A stretch of DNA of 64,000 nt, taken from positions 124,001 through 188,000 of the forward strand of contig NZNT01000030.1 of NCBI GenBank assembly GCA_002695005.1. The letters run 5' to 3'. The stretch is from Maritimibacter sp. GTDB taxonomy: Bacteria; Pseudomonadota; Alphaproteobacteria; Rhodobacterales; Rhodobacteraceae. The notes under the pieces were generated by a model that was given only the letters and a program-made list of their open reading frames with translations, was not told where the DNA came from and ran no database searches. The position numbers and the translations under genes are program-made. Position 1 is the first letter of the stretch. The number at the start of each line of letters is the position of its first letter. This document shows, piece after piece, positions 1 to 9,081 of the stretch.

Positions 1-532
1 GCGGTTCGCCTCGAGACGTCTCTCTCACGATCACGGTGCGACCGGTCATGCCCGACACCTCGGCGCATAGTTCCTCCAGCCGGCCCGCGTCATAGACCCT
101 GTCGTAGACGTCCAGACTCGGCCCCGTGAACACCATTTGCTTCATGGCGTGATGCTTGATCGCGAAAACGGCGGCGCGGTAACGGTCGAGGTTCTGGAAA
201 AAGAAATCCGGGTCGGGCCGTGTCGGCAGGTTGATCCGGCCACGCTGCACGTCTCCCGCATAAGCCAGAACGTCACGCTCCACGATTAGGTCGGTATAGA
301 CCGCAAGCAGCCGCTCGATCGGATCGCGAATGACGGTGAAGCGCCAGAAATCCGCGGTGCGGGAAAAGGCGTCCGGATTGAACCGACGCGTCGGCATCCG
401 GTTATGGACCCAGGCCGCGTCATCCGCATCCGGCGTGTCCTCGCGCAATGCCGCAAGCGCCGTCTTGAGCGCCGTGCTGCCCGCCTTGGGCACCGGCACA
501 TAGGCCAGTTCAAACTCCTCGAATTCCACCAT
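1..532 (-). CDS. Sulfotransferase family protein (3' part beyond window)
   Basis: Partial gene: the start is inside the window and the C-terminus runs off base 1, leaving about 177 codons. Translation from the ATG at 532 begins MVEFEEFELAYVPVPKAGST, giving a P-loop-like 5'-phosphosulfate-binding segment (PKAGST, residues 15-20) and a 3'-phosphate-binding motif RDPIERLLAVY from R69. These two motifs define PAPS-dependent sulfotransferases of the Sulfotransfer_2 type, which move sulfate from PAPS to a carbohydrate or other acceptor. The motifs sit at exactly the same residue numbers as in the next gene upstream on this strand (652-1290), so the two are tandem paralogues. The acceptor cannot be read from sequence. 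Confidence 0.8.
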   Translation of the reverse strand, partial: MVEFEEFELAYVPVPKAGSTALKTALAALREDTPDADDAAWVHNRMPTRRFNPDAFSRTADFWRFTVIRDPIERLLAVYTDLIVERDVLAYAGDVQRGRINLPTRPDPDFFFQNLDRYRAAVFAIKHHAMKQMVFTGPSLDVYDRVYDAGRLEELCAEVSGMTGRTVIVRETSRGEP

Positions 533-651
533 GGGTTCGCCCCTCTGCGATAACTTGCTGCAAGAATGACGAGGGTTTGAGGCGCCGATGCGGCGCAATT
601 TGTGAAAATTGGGGGAATTGTGCAGGCATGTGAAACGACCTCCCCGGCGGC

Positions 652-1290
652 TTACGCGGCTTCGGCCAGATAGCCGCCGAATGCCGCGTAGTCGTCCGCT
701 GCATTTGCGTGAATGACATCGCGCGACGCGGGCACGAGGTCGTCCAGTTTCAGCCGGAACTTCGACGCGTTCATGGGTTTGTCGAACGAAACGGGCCGGC
801 CCGTCATCAGGCTCAGATCCTCTCCGAGTCTTCCAAGCTGCGACACGTCGTATACCTGATCGTAGAGCGTGAGGTCGGGACCCGTGAACAGGATCTGTCT
901 CAACGCGTGGTGTTTGATGACCGAGGCGGCGGATCGGTAGGCATCGAGGTTCTGGAAGAAGAAGTCCGGGTCTGGCTTGACCGGCAGATCGACGCGGCCC
1001 CGCCGGATATTCGCAGAATTGCGCAGGATATTCCGCGTCGCGACGAGGTCGGTATAAACCGACAAGAGGCGCTTGATCGGGTCGCGGACCACGGTAAAGC
1101 GATGCCACCCGTCGTACCGGTGAAACCGCCTTGGCGCGAAACGGCGGGTCGGCAGTTTCGGATGGACCGCGTATTCGTCGTCCTCTGCGGGTCGTTCGCC
1201 CAACAACTCGGCAATCGCCGTTTTCACCGATGTGCAGCCCGCCTTCGGCACCGCTGAATACGCCATCTCAAATTCGGCAATTTCGATCAT
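652..1290 (-). CDS. Sulfotransferase family protein
   Basis: A 212-aa protein with the PAPS-binding loop PKAGCT (residues 15-20) and the 3'-phosphate motif VVRDPIKRLLSVY (RDP from R69), both typical of Sulfotransfer_2 enzymes. I chose the ATG at 1290 (MIEIAEF...) over an in-frame ATG 24 bases upstream, because it follows AAGGGGCTGGCG and aligns residue for residue with the start of the neighbouring paralogue at 532. The shared collinear stretch PDPDFFFQNLD and a following K-H-H-A segment confirm recent tandem duplication. It is short for a sulfotransferase, is probably cytoplasmic, and has no visible signal or TM segment. The substrate is unknown. Confidence 0.82.
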   Translation of the reverse strand: MIEIAEFEMAYSAVPKAGCTSVKTAIAELLGERPAEDDEYAVHPKLPTRRFAPRRFHRYDGWHRFTVVRDPIKRLLSVYTDLVATRNILRNSANIRRGRVDLPVKPDPDFFFQNLDAYRSAASVIKHHALRQILFTGPDLTLYDQVYDVSQLGRLGEDLSLMTGRPVSFDKPMNASKFRLKLDDLVPASRDVIHANAADDYAAFGGYLAEAA

Positions 1291-1399
1291 CGCCAGCCCC
1301 TTTTCGCTTATCAACGAGAAGAGGGGTATTGCGGCATCTGGACGAGACGTGGGCAGGATCTTGGAAGCGCGGTGGTGATTGTTTGCCGTGTGGAAACAA

Positions 1400-2770
1400 T
1401 CAGGCGATGAGCTTGCCCCAAAGATCGTATTCCCCGGCTTCGTCCACCTCGACCGTCACGATCTGCCCCGGGACCAGCGCTTCGTGGCCCTCGTCAATGA
1501 ACAGGCAGCCGTCGATTTCGGGCGCATCGGCCTTGGTGCGGCAGGTGGCGGCGTCCGCCTCCACCTCGTCCACGATGACCTCGATCCGTTTGCCAACTTT
1601 CGCCTCGAGCTTGGCCTCGGATATGGCCTGCGCCTTCTCCATGAACCGGTGCCAGCGCTCCTCTTTCACCTCCTCGGGCACATGGTCCGGCAGATCGTTG
1701 GAGCGGGCGCCGTCGACATTCTCGTACTGGAAACACCCGACCCGGTCGAGCTGGGCTTCGTCGAGCCAGTCGAGCAGGACCTGGAATTCCGCTTCCGTCT
1801 CGCCGGGGTAGCCGACGATGAAGGTGGAGCGCAGGGCGATGTCCGGGCAGACGTCCCGCCACGCCGCGATCTCGTCCAGCGTCTTCGCCGCCGCTGCTGG
1901 CCGCGCCATGCGGCGGAGAACGCCGGGATCGGCATGTTGGAACGGGATATCGAGGTAGGGCAGGATCAGCCCCTCGGCCATCAATGGGATGAGCTCGCGC
2001 ACATGCGGGTAGGGGTAGACATAGTGCAGCCGCACCCAGGCCCCGAGCGATCCGAGGTCACGGGCGAGGTCGGCGATATGGGCACGGTGGCCGCGCTCCT
2101 CGGCATAACGGATATCCAGCCCGTAAGCGGAGGTATCCTGCGAGATGACCAGAAGCTCCTGCACACCGGCCTCGACCAGCTTCTCCGCTTCACGAACCAC
2201 CGCATGAGCCGGCCGCGACTGAAGCTTGCCGCGCATGTCGGGGATGATGCAGAACTTGCAGGCGTGATTGCAGCCTTCGGAAATCTTGAGATAGCTGTAG
2301 TGGCGCGGAGTGAGGCTCACGCCGCGCGACGGCAACAGATCCACGAAAGGGTCCGGGCTGGGCGGCACGGCGGTGTGTACGGCGTCCAGCACCTGCTCGT
2401 ACTGATGCGGTCCGGTGACAGCCAGTACGCTCGGATGCGCGCCGGTGATGTACTCCGGCTCCGCTCCGAGGCAGCCGGTGACGATCACCCGACCGTTTTC
2501 GTTCAGCGCCTCGCCGATGGCCTCCAGGCTTTCGGCCTTGGCGCTGTCGAGGAACCCGCAGGTGTTCACGATCACCGCGTCCGCCCCGCCATAGTCCGGG
2601 CTGATCGCATACCCTTCGGCGCGCAGGCGCGTGAGGATGCGTTCGCTGTCCACCAACGCCTTGGGACAGCCAAGGCTGACCATGCCGATCTTCGGCTGGC
2701 CGGGGCGGGCATCCTCGCGCACGACAGCGCGGGCGAGATCAGGGCGGAGGTCTGGCGGATTCGTGGACAT
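1400..2770 (-). CDS. rimO: Ribosomal protein uS12 methylthiotransferase RimO
   Basis: A 456-aa radical-SAM methylthiotransferase. The N-terminal UPF0004 domain carries the three cluster cysteines C35 ([10 protein letters not shown]), C71 (NTCGFLDSA) and C100 (VTGCLG). The radical-SAM motif is C167-x3-C171-x2-C174 (CNHACKFC), and a C-terminal TRAM-like segment ends [11 protein letters not shown]. The [10 protein letters not shown] signature and overall length favour RimO, which modifies the conserved aspartate of S12, over the tRNA enzyme MiaB. A perfect 8-bp inverted repeat (GATTGTTT, spacer, AAACAATC; 1377-1401) begins at the stop codon, but it lacks a following T-tract, so I do not call it a terminator. 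Confidence 0.95.
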   Translation of the reverse strand: MSTNPPDLRPDLARAVVREDARPGQPKIGMVSLGCPKALVDSERILTRLRAEGYAISPDYGGADAVIVNTCGFLDSAKAESLEAIGEALNENGRVIVTGCLGAEPEYITGAHPSVLAVTGPHQYEQVLDAVHTAVPPSPDPFVDLLPSRGVSLTPRHYSYLKISEGCNHACKFCIIPDMRGKLQSRPAHAVVREAEKLVEAGVQELLVISQDTSAYGLDIRYAEERGHRAHIADLARDLGSLGAWVRLHYVYPYPHVRELIPLMAEGLILPYLDIPFQHADPGVLRRMARPAAAAKTLDEIAAWRDVCPDIALRSTFIVGYPGETEAEFQVLLDWLDEAQLDRVGCFQYENVDGARSNDLPDHVPEEVKEERWHRFMEKAQAISEAKLEAKVGKRIEVIVDEVEADAATCRTKADAPEIDGCLFIDEGHEALVPGQIVTVEVDEAGEYDLWGKLIA

Positions 2771-2836
2771 GGACCGCGCTATACGCCGGGACGGCCCGCC
2801 GGGAAAGGGCTCTCACCGGTTTGTGCGGGCGGTGGT

Positions 2837-3136
2837 TCAGTCCTTGGCATCTCCGAGCACCACGGTCACGCGGTGCAGGCAGTCGGCATAGGCCACGCAG
2901 GGATAATCCCGCCCGTTCACGGTGACAGTGCGTTCGGTCAAACGGTGCTTGCCGTTTACGAACGTCTTCACGGTGTCTACCGCGTACTCCTCGTTCTTGT
3001 AGGTGATGTGAGACCGCGTAATGGGCGACTTGGTCGAGACCGAGGCCGGTTGGGTCGATGTGGCCAGAACGATCGGCGCGACGGCGCAGCCCGAAAGGGT
3101 GAACACAGCCGTCGTCAGAACAAGAATGAAACGCAT
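2837..3136 (-). CDS. Small putative lipoprotein
   Basis: A 99-aa protein with a lipoprotein signal peptide: MRFILVLTTAVFTLSGCAV, lipobox LSGC with C17 as the likely lipidated residue. The start at 3136 is preceded by GGGGGAG; an ATG 15 bases upstream is possible but would put extra residues before the signal. The mature part has a Ser/Thr-rich linker followed by a small beta-rich region with a C-x5-C pair (PCVAYADC). It resembles only loosely the next lipoprotein upstream on this strand (3366-3734), which also has a cysteine pair in a similar place. The function is not recognised. It is probably a periplasm-facing envelope protein. Confidence 0.7.
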   Translation of the reverse strand: MRFILVLTTAVFTLSGCAVAPIVLATSTQPASVSTKSPITRSHITYKNEEYAVDTVKTFVNGKHRLTERTVTVNGRDYPCVAYADCLHRVTVVLGDAKD

Positions 3137-3283
3137 GGAAAACTCCCCCAAGTTTTGAATACGTCACCAGATTATCGCGAAATCGTGGTGCCTCAACCCC
3201 CTCCTGAGGGGGGTGTCTTCCACAGATCGGAAGTTTTATTGCGGATCAGGGTGTGCCGTGAGAAAAGGCGAAGAACCGGAAAG

Positions 3284-3318
3284 CAAAACGCATGGGTCCT
3301 GAGACCGCATGCGTTTTG
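3284..3318 (-). terminator. Strong palindrome, likely terminator of the 3366-3734 lipoprotein gene
   Basis: A perfect 11-bp inverted repeat, CAAAACGCATG / CATGCGTTTTG, encloses a second stem GGTC-CTGA-GACC, with one unpaired G. The A-tract and T-tract at the ends make it terminator-like in both directions. On the minus strand it lies 48 bases after the lipoprotein stop. Confidence 0.55.
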
Positions 3319-3365
3319 GTTTCGTAAACGCTCATTCGGCTCAACGAGTGAATGGATCTTCCGCC

Positions 3366-3734
3366 TCAGCGGATGATGTAAGTCTCGCCGTCGCTTTCGA
3401 CCGGGACGCCGGGCACACCGTAGTAGCGCGCGACAGTGCCGGAGCAATCCGACTGCGGACAGTCCAGGACCTCGCCCTCGACCATGACATAGTGCCGGGT
3501 GCCGGTGACATCACCGGAATCCGTATCCACCATATGCTCGGTGTAGGTCTCGTAGTCGGTGCCGTCGAACCGGGTCGCGCCGCCGACGATCATCATGCCG
3601 TCCTTGGTGCTCGCCACGGCGATCTCGTTCGATCCGCTCGTTTCGTAGATATCGACGCTCGGGGCGTCGCGGCCTCCGAACAGGGCGCAGCCGCCAAGCG
3701 TGAAAGCAATGGGCAGCAGAAGAATGGCTCTCAT
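3366..3734 (-). CDS. Small putative lipoprotein
   Basis: A 122-aa protein with the lipoprotein signal MRAILLLPIAFTLGGCALFG, lipobox LGGC and C16 as the acylation site. The mature chain is acidic and beta-rich, with a C-x4-C pair near the C-terminus (DCPQSDC) that could form a disulfide in the periplasm. No enzymatic motif is visible. It is followed, in transcription order, by a strong hairpin (3284-3318) and then by a second small lipoprotein. The two share architecture but too little sequence for me to call them paralogues with confidence. Function unknown. Confidence 0.72.
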   Translation of the reverse strand: MRAILLLPIAFTLGGCALFGGRDAPSVDIYETSGSNEIAVASTKDGMMIVGGATRFDGTDYETYTEHMVDTDSGDVTGTRHYVMVEGEVLDCPQSDCSGTVARYYGVPGVPVESDGETYIIR

Positions 3735-3827
3735 GAAACCGTCTCCCTTTGGAAAATGAATTAACCAAAGGATAAGGGCGTCCCGGGATTCGGAGCAATG
3801 TCCAATTTGGAAACAATCGGAGAGAGG

Positions 3828-4190
3828 TCAGGTGCTCTGCCAGAAAACGAGCCGGTTTCCGAAAGGATCGCGAAGATTCACTTCCCGTGCCCCCCAGCTT
3901 TGATCCTCGATCCCGGGACGCAGCCGGGCATGACCCCGCGCTGTAATCTCGGCGTGAAAGGCGTCGATGTCGGAAACCTCAATCCGCACCGCGCTCCCGG
4001 GTGAAGCGTCGCCGTGATGCTCGGAGAGGTGAATCTCGCAGTTTCCCAGTCTCAGGCCCATGTAGAGCGGGGCCTCCGGGGCGAAGCGATGTTCGAAGAG
4101 AACGTCGAAGCCGAGGTAACGCAGGTAGAAATCCCGTGCCTCGCCTTCGGAAAACGAGCGCAGGATCGGAACCGCTGCGCCCGCCGGCAT
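3828..4190 (-). CDS. Glyoxalase/bleomycin-resistance-fold protein (VOC superfamily)
   Basis: A 120-aa single VOC-type protein. Recognisable blocks are the N-terminal segment around RDFYLRYLGFDV, the metal-ligand-like strand CEIHLSEH, and the C-terminal strand REVNLRDPFGNRLVFW, which is classic for this superfamily and carries the usual RDPFGN turn. Members include bleomycin-binding resistance proteins, glyoxalases and dioxygenases, and sequence alone does not say which this is. The start codon is one base beyond the gcrA stop (4192-4194), so it is probably co-transcribed and translationally coupled with gcrA. Confidence 0.82.
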   Translation of the reverse strand: MPAGAAVPILRSFSEGEARDFYLRYLGFDVLFEHRFAPEAPLYMGLRLGNCEIHLSEHHGDASPGSAVRIEVSDIDAFHAEITARGHARLRPGIEDQSWGAREVNLRDPFGNRLVFWQST

Positions 4191-4191
4191 G

Positions 4192-4776
4192 TCAGCGCTT
4201 GCGGTCGCGGCGCGAGGACATCGGCTGGAACGCTACGCCGACATGCGCTTCGCAATAGGGTTTGCCCTGCTGCACGGGCAGACCGCAGAACCAGAAATCC
4301 TCGGTCGCCGGGTCGCCGATGGGCCACTTGCAGGTCCGCTCGGTCAGTTCGAGGAGCGACAGCTTCTTGGCCGACTTCTCGACCTCGCTCACCTTCTTGA
4401 GAGCCTCGGCAGGGATCTCGTTCGCGCTCGGCTGCGGGGGGAGCGGCTGGCCCGCCGGGATGATCTGCTTGCGGGCCGGGATCGGCTTGGCCGCCGGTTC
4501 GGCGTCAGCCGTCTCTGCGACCGGCTCCGGCTTCGGCTCCGCGCGCTTCGGCGCCGCCTTCTTGGGCGCAGCTTTCGCGGCGGGTTTTTCCTTGGCCGGG
4601 GCAGTCGAAGTCGTGGCCGTGCCGCCTCCCGCACGGTTGGACAGTCCGAGCCGGTGAACCTTGCCGATCACGGCGTTGCGGGTCACACCGCCAAGTTCCT
4701 TGGCGATCTGGCTGGCCGACTGGCCTTCGGACCACATTTTCTTGAGGGTTTCGACTCGTTCGTCTGTCCAGGACAT
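4192..4776 (-). CDS. gcrA: Cell cycle regulator GcrA
   Basis: A 194-aa protein beginning MSWTDERVETLKKMWSEGQS, then SQIAKELGG and TRNAVIGKVHRLGLS, which is the diagnostic N-terminal DNA-binding domain of GcrA. A low-complexity Ala/Pro/Lys linker (about residues 50-115) leads to a C-terminal domain with TCKWPIGDP and FCGLPVQQGKPYCEAH, the part that in Caulobacter contacts sigma-70. GcrA is the alphaproteobacterial regulator that works with RNA polymerase at promoters carrying CcrM-methylated GANTC sites. Its presence supports an alphaproteobacterial host. A promoter-like pair lies upstream at 4823-4850. Confidence 0.95.
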   Translation of the reverse strand: MSWTDERVETLKKMWSEGQSASQIAKELGGVTRNAVIGKVHRLGLSNRAGGGTATTSTAPAKEKPAAKAAPKKAAPKRAEPKPEPVAETADAEPAAKPIPARKQIIPAGQPLPPQPSANEIPAEALKKVSEVEKSAKKLSLLELTERTCKWPIGDPATEDFWFCGLPVQQGKPYCEAHVGVAFQPMSSRRDRKR

Positions 4777-4822
4777 CGGATTTCCTTTGTGGCCGCCGGG
4801 GCCGTAACTGCGTCAGGGGCCT

Positions 4823-4850
4823 ATTCTAGTCACCCGTGCGGGGGTGGCAA
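4823..4850 (-). promoter_or_regulatory. Candidate sigma-70 promoter of gcrA
   Basis: On the minus strand TTGCCA (4850-4845) and TAGAAT (4828-4823) are separated by 16 bases, close to housekeeping consensus, and lie 47 bases upstream of the gcrA start at 4776. Confidence 0.5.
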
Positions 4851-4870
4851 GGTGAAGGGGCGTATATGGC

Positions 4871-5752
4871 TCAACCCGGCGCGCGTTTCAACCGTCCTTC
4901 CCGCCAGGCAAGCAGTACGCCGCCCGCCAGGATGACCCCTGCACCGGCGAGGCTCACCCGGTCCGGCCATGTCCCGAAAACCGCACCATCATAGAGTGCT
5001 GCGAAGACCAGCGTCGCGTAGAAGAACGGTGAAGCGAAACTCGCATCAGCCCGGCGCATCGACTGGATGAAACAGGTCTGGGCGAGCGCCATCATCGCGC
5101 CGATCCCGGCGAGGATGAGCCAGGCCTTAGGGGTCGGCATGACGAAGACGCCGGTCGCCAGCACGGCGACCGTGGCGATCGTCAGCCCCATGCCATTGTT
5201 GATGACGAGGATCTGGAGCGGCCGTTCGCGCCCGGTCAGGAACTTGATGATCGTGATCTCGACACCCATGGCGAGCGCGGCGGCCAGCGCGATGAGTGCA
5301 CCGGGCTCCAGGGCCCCCGCGCCGGGGCGCAGCAGGATTGCGCCGCCGGCCAGCGCAATGACCGCAGCCGCCCACCGCCACGGTCCCACCGTTTCCTTCA
5401 ATACCGGGATGGCGAGCAGCATGGCGACAACCGGGTTCAGGAACGAGATCGCCGTCGCGTCTGCCAGCGGGATGAACTGGACCGCCGCGAAGGTCAGCGA
5501 AATCCCGGTCCATCCGGACAGTGACCGCGCGGCGTGAGTGCCCCATTGGGGCCGCGTGAAGGTCGGACGCAGGACAAGCGTGGCGGTGGCAATCCCGATG
5601 AAGGCGAACAGGAACCGCCCGTGGCTGACCTGAAGTGGATGCAGCCCTTCGGCCCCCGCCATCTTGGCGAGAAGGGTGGTTCCCGCGACGAGCGCGGCGG
5701 CGGCGAGCATAAAGCCCGCCGAGGCGAGCGGCTGGTGGGGTATCCGGTTCAT
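4871..5752 (-). CDS. EamA-family drug/metabolite transporter (DMT superfamily)
   Basis: A 293-aa hydrophobic protein with about ten TM segments arranged as two EamA repeats. The first is roughly residues 10-140, with the conserved end PLADATAISFLNPVVAMLLA; the second is roughly 150-285, with ASFASPFFYATLVFAALYDG. The protein ends in a short basic tail. It is an inner-membrane permease that probably exports a small metabolite; the substrate cannot be predicted. It is upstream of gcrA on the same strand, but a promoter-like sequence between them suggests gcrA has its own start. Confidence 0.88.
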   Translation of the reverse strand: MNRIPHQPLASAGFMLAAAALVAGTTLLAKMAGAEGLHPLQVSHGRFLFAFIGIATATLVLRPTFTRPQWGTHAARSLSGWTGISLTFAAVQFIPLADATAISFLNPVVAMLLAIPVLKETVGPWRWAAAVIALAGGAILLRPGAGALEPGALIALAAALAMGVEITIIKFLTGRERPLQILVINNGMGLTIATVAVLATGVFVMPTPKAWLILAGIGAMMALAQTCFIQSMRRADASFASPFFYATLVFAALYDGAVFGTWPDRVSLAGAGVILAGGVLLAWREGRLKRAPG

Positions 5753-5994
5753 ATCCCTGTCCCGTCGGTTTCACCGACCCCATACGCCCGGCGCGCGGCC
5801 GAGGAAAGAGATGGACTTTTGCACCAGTCCGACGTATCGCCAGCCCATGTTCGAACGCATCCATACCCCTGTCTGCCGACGCCGCCGCACCCGCGCCTGA
5901 CGTCTGACTCCGTTCGACTACTCCCACCCTCTTAAATCGTTGACACCGGCCCGCCCTTGCGGCACCCAAAAGCTTCTTTTCTAAGGATGATGCC

Positions 5995-7173
5995 ATGATC
6001 CCGTCCGTTCTGCCGACCTATGCGCGTGCGAAACTGAACTTCGTCAAGGGCGAAGGCAGTTGGCTGATCGAGGAAGGCGGCGAGCGATATCTCGACCTCG
6101 GCGCGGGCATCGCGGTGAACGCGCTGGGCCATGCCAACCCGGACCTGATCGGGGCGCTGACCGCGCAGGCGCACAAGCTCTGGCACGTCTCGAACCTCTA
6201 CGAAATTCCGGGGCAAAAGGCGCTGGCCGACCGGCTGGTCGATGCATCCTTCGCCGACACCGTGTTTTTCACGAATTCGGGCACCGAAGCGGCGGAACTC
6301 GCGATCAAGATGGCGCGCAAGTATCACTACGATCGGGGCGACGAGGACCGGGTCGAGATCATCACCTTTTCCGGCTGTTTCCATGGCCGGTCCACCGGCG
6401 CCATCGCGGCTTCGGGGACTGAGAAGATGGTCAAGGGCTTCGGCCCGCTGATGCCGGGGTTCGTTCACCTCGACTTCGGTGATCACGACGCCCTGCGCGC
6501 CGCAGTCACCAAAAAGACCGCCGCGATCCTGATCGAACCCGTGCAGGGCGAAGGCGGTATCCGCCCGGTGCCCGACCAGTGCCTCAAGGGTCTTCGCGAC
6601 CTGTGCGACGAGACGGGGACGCTTCTGATCTTCGACGAGGTTCAGTGCGGGATCGGCCGGACCGGCAAATTCTTTGCCCACGAATGGGCGGGCGTGACCC
6701 CGGATATCCTCATGTCCGCCAAAGGCATCGGCGGTGGCTTCCCGCTGGGGGCGGTTCTGGCGACGGAAGACGCCGCCTCCGGCATGGTCGTCGGGACGCA
6801 CGGCTCGACCTATGGCGGCAACCCGCTGGCAATGGCGGTGGGAACCAAGATGGTCGACGTGGTGACCGGCAACGGTTTCCTTGACGATGTGAATCGCAAG
6901 GCAGGGCTCCTACGCCAGAAGCTCGAGGGGCTGGTGGACGCGCATCCCGACATCTTCGACAGCGTGCGCGGCGTCGGCCTGATGCTGGGTCTGAAATGCA
7001 AGGTGGCGCCTGCTGACCTCGTGGCCGCAGGCTATGACAACCAGGTCATCCTCGTGCCCGCCGCCGACAACGTGGCGCGGCTCCTGCCGCCGCTCAATAT
7101 CACTGACGCGGACATCGCCGAAGGCGTGGCGCGGATCGACGCCGCGGCGACGGCGCTGGAGGCCAAGGCATGA
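5995..7173 (+). CDS. argD: Acetylornithine aminotransferase (class III, PLP-dependent)
   Basis: A 392-aa class-III aminotransferase that converts N-acetylglutamate semialdehyde to N-acetylornithine in arginine biosynthesis. Visible family features are [17 protein letters not shown] (PLP phosphate binding), the loop [16 protein letters not shown], and the PLP Schiff-base lysine K243 in [13 protein letters not shown]. The ATG follows AAGGATGATGCC. The stop overlaps the argF start by four bases (ATGA), so argDF form a coupled operon, a common arrangement in alphaproteobacteria. The gene pairing distinguishes ArgD from other class-III aminotransferases such as ornithine or GABA transaminases. Confidence 0.94.
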   Translation: MIPSVLPTYARAKLNFVKGEGSWLIEEGGERYLDLGAGIAVNALGHANPDLIGALTAQAHKLWHVSNLYEIPGQKALADRLVDASFADTVFFTNSGTEAAELAIKMARKYHYDRGDEDRVEIITFSGCFHGRSTGAIAASGTEKMVKGFGPLMPGFVHLDFGDHDALRAAVTKKTAAILIEPVQGEGGIRPVPDQCLKGLRDLCDETGTLLIFDEVQCGIGRTGKFFAHEWAGVTPDILMSAKGIGGGFPLGAVLATEDAASGMVVGTHGSTYGGNPLAMAVGTKMVDVVTGNGFLDDVNRKAGLLRQKLEGLVDAHPDIFDSVRGVGLMLGLKCKVAPADLVAAGYDNQVILVPAADNVARLLPPLNITDADIAEGVARIDAAATALEAKA

Positions 7174-8096
7174 GGCATTTCCTCGACATCAACGCGACCG
7201 ACCCGGCCGATCTGCGGAGCATGTTGGACGAAGCCCACCGGATCAAATCCGCACGCGGCGACGCCGGACGCGGCGCACTTGACGAGGAGCGTGCTCTGGA
7301 CGGCAAGGTCGTGGCCCTCATCTTCGAGAAGCCGTCCACCCGGACACGCGTCTCCTTCGATGTGGGCGTGCGGCAAATGGGCGGCGAGACGCTCGTCCTC
7401 TCCGGCTCGGAAATGCAGCTGGGTCACGGCGAGTCCATCCCGGACACCGCGCGTGTCCTGTCGCGTTACGTCGATCTCATCATGATCCGGACGTTTGAGG
7501 AATCCGCGCTTCAGGAGCTCGCGGAATTTGCCACGGTCCCGGTCATCAACGGCCTCACCAACCGTTCGCACCCCTGCCAGATCATGGCCGATATCCTCAC
7601 ATATGAGGAGCATCGCGGGCCGATCACCGGCAAGAAAGTGGTCTGGGCGGGCGACGGCAACAATGTCTGCGCTTCCTTCATCCACGCCGCCGGGCAACTG
7701 GGTTTCGATCTGACGTTCACCGGCCCCGAACGGCTCGACCCCGACCGGGAGTTCATCGAGGAAGCGCGCGCCAAGGGCGCGAAGATCGAGATCGAACGTG
7801 ATCCACATGCGGCGGTCGCCGGGGCCGACCTCGTGGTGACAGATACCTGGGTGTCGATGCATGACGCCCCTTCGACCCGTGAGCGCCGTCACAATATCCT
7901 GCGCGCCTATCAGGTCGACGACCGGCTCATGGCCGCGGCGGGCGAGGGGGCACTGTTCATGCACTGTCTGCCCGCCCACCGGAACGAGGAAGTGACCAAC
8001 TCGGTCATGGACGGCCTGCAATCGGTGGTGTTCGACGAGGCCGAAAACCGGCTGCATGCGCAAAAGGCCATCATGCGCTGGTGTCTCGGGGTCTGA
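7170..8096 (+). CDS. argF: Ornithine carbamoyltransferase
   Basis: A 308-aa enzyme that joins carbamoyl phosphate and ornithine to give citrulline. The carbamoyl-phosphate loop STRTR is at residues 56-60 ([12 protein letters not shown]). SHPCQIMAD supplies substrate contacts and [11 protein letters not shown] is the C-terminal ornithine-binding motif. Its length is standard for the anabolic enzyme. The ATG overlaps the argD stop codon, so expression is coupled to argD. Downstream are small stem-loops (for example CTGCGT/ACGCAG, 8151-8169) and an intergenic repeat copy at 8174-8222, before a convergent acetyltransferase gene. Confidence 0.96.
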   Translation: MRHFLDINATDPADLRSMLDEAHRIKSARGDAGRGALDEERALDGKVVALIFEKPSTRTRVSFDVGVRQMGGETLVLSGSEMQLGHGESIPDTARVLSRYVDLIMIRTFEESALQELAEFATVPVINGLTNRSHPCQIMADILTYEEHRGPITGKKVVWAGDGNNVCASFIHAAGQLGFDLTFTGPERLDPDREFIEEARAKGAKIEIERDPHAAVAGADLVVTDTWVSMHDAPSTRERRHNILRAYQVDDRLMAAAGEGALFMHCLPAHRNEEVTNSVMDGLQSVVFDEAENRLHAQKAIMRWCLGV

Positions 8097-8173
8097 AGCG
8101 ACCCCGCTCGGTCTTTTCTGATCGTGTGCGCGTTGCGCACGCATTCTTGCCTGCGTTCAAGGCACGCAGCCTT

Positions 8174-8222
8174 CGGGGGCTGTCTGCCCCCGAACCCCCG
8201 AGGATACTTGGGACCGGAAAAG
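8174..8222 (+). repeat. Intergenic hairpin repeat, copy A
   Basis: A 7-bp stem CGGGGGC (8174-8180) / GCCCCCG (8186-8192) is followed by ACCCCCGAGGATACTTGGGA and CCGGAAAAG. This matches the module seen at five other places in the window (hairpin, ACCCCC, GAGGTATTT, GGACC, AGAAGA). It sits between the convergent argF and GNAT genes, so here the tail does not lead into a gene. Confidence 0.6.
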
Positions 8223-8275
8223 TGCCGACATGTGAACGGTCGCGGGCACCGGAGCCCGTCGGGTAGGGCGCCCGG

Positions 8276-9025
8276 TCAGAGGTCGAGCACCTGTCGCAGC
8301 TGTTTTTCCAGCAGGTAGTGATGGGCTACGAGCCGCCCGTCCTGCACCAGCGCATAGGTTCCATACGGCGTGGGCATCCGGGCGCGCAACGCGTGGGCGC
8401 TGTCGATGACCACGTCGCGGAAAGCGAGGCCCGATTCTTGTGCCACCTTGCCCACGATCGCCGCGGCGTCTTCGAGATAGGGACACTGAGCGGTGCGCAG
8501 GACGGTCAACCCCGGGCCGCAGGCGGACGCTTTTTCGTCCCAGCCACCCGACAGGCGCGGGGTGGGGCCGGGGGCGAAGCGGCGGACCATCAGGCAAAAA
8601 CCGGGATCGGCCGTTTCGACCACGTCGTAGCCGAAATGCGCGAAGACCTCGGGCCGGGCCAGCCAGTTTCCGGTCGAGGCGAGCACGGCCACGCCATTGT
8701 AGCCCTTGTCGCCCGCCGTCCTCTCGACCTCGTCCAGAAGCGCACGCGCGAAACCCTGTCCCTTTGATTTGCCGACCACCCAGAGGCAGTGGATCAGCAT
8801 CAGGTCGCCCGCGTCCTCGACCGATCGCCAGGCCTTGTCGCCGGGCATGTACTCCACGAACCCGCGCGCCGAGTCGCCCAGCAGGCGCAATTCGAGCCCT
8901 TCCTCGAAGCGGGCGAGGAGCCAGTCCCGCTTTGCCTGCCAGGCGTGCGTCTTGCGCGCGCTCATCTTGCAGAAAAACCCGTGTTTCTGAACGGTGTCGG
9001 CTGTAACGGTGATGATCTCGGTCAT
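8276..9025 (-). CDS. GNAT-family N-acetyltransferase with YoaP-like C-terminal domain
   Basis: A 249-aa protein. The first two thirds are a GNAT fold with the acetyl-CoA pyrophosphate loop GKSKGQGFAR at residues 85-94 and a following helix ALLDEVERTA. The C-terminal region from about residue 170 contains LRTAQCPYLEDAA and matches in layout the YoaP-like domain often fused to GNAT enzymes. The substrate is unknown. The gene is convergent with argF and is preceded by a GC-rich inverted repeat (CTGCCA/TGGCAG, about 9034-9053). Confidence 0.78.
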   Translation of the reverse strand: MTEIITVTADTVQKHGFFCKMSARKTHAWQAKRDWLLARFEEGLELRLLGDSARGFVEYMPGDKAWRSVEDAGDLMLIHCLWVVGKSKGQGFARALLDEVERTAGDKGYNGVAVLASTGNWLARPEVFAHFGYDVVETADPGFCLMVRRFAPGPTPRLSGGWDEKASACGPGLTVLRTAQCPYLEDAAAIVGKVAQESGLAFRDVVIDSAHALRARMPTPYGTYALVQDGRLVAHHYLLEKQLRQVLDL

Positions 9026-9081
9026 GGCGGGCCTCCTGCCACCCTTCTGGCAGGCTGGCGGCCCTCACGCCTTGATCCGGC

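Noticed and set aside
1377-1401. Hairpin GATTGTTT/AAACAATC at the rimO stop as a terminator
   Set aside because: The stem is perfect but starts at the stop codon and no T-tract follows on the minus strand.
1379-3376. Long open frame on the plus strand across rimO
   Set aside because: Antisense to the clear rimO coding sequence; composition reflects GC-rich codon usage of the opposite strand. Likewise frames opposite glcD/glcE (38225-40303), 48119-50827 and 59130-60977.
5940-5968. Perfect TTGACA upstream of argD as a promoter
   Set aside because: At 16-18 bases downstream there is only CACCCA-like sequence with no reasonable -10; too weak to list as a feature.
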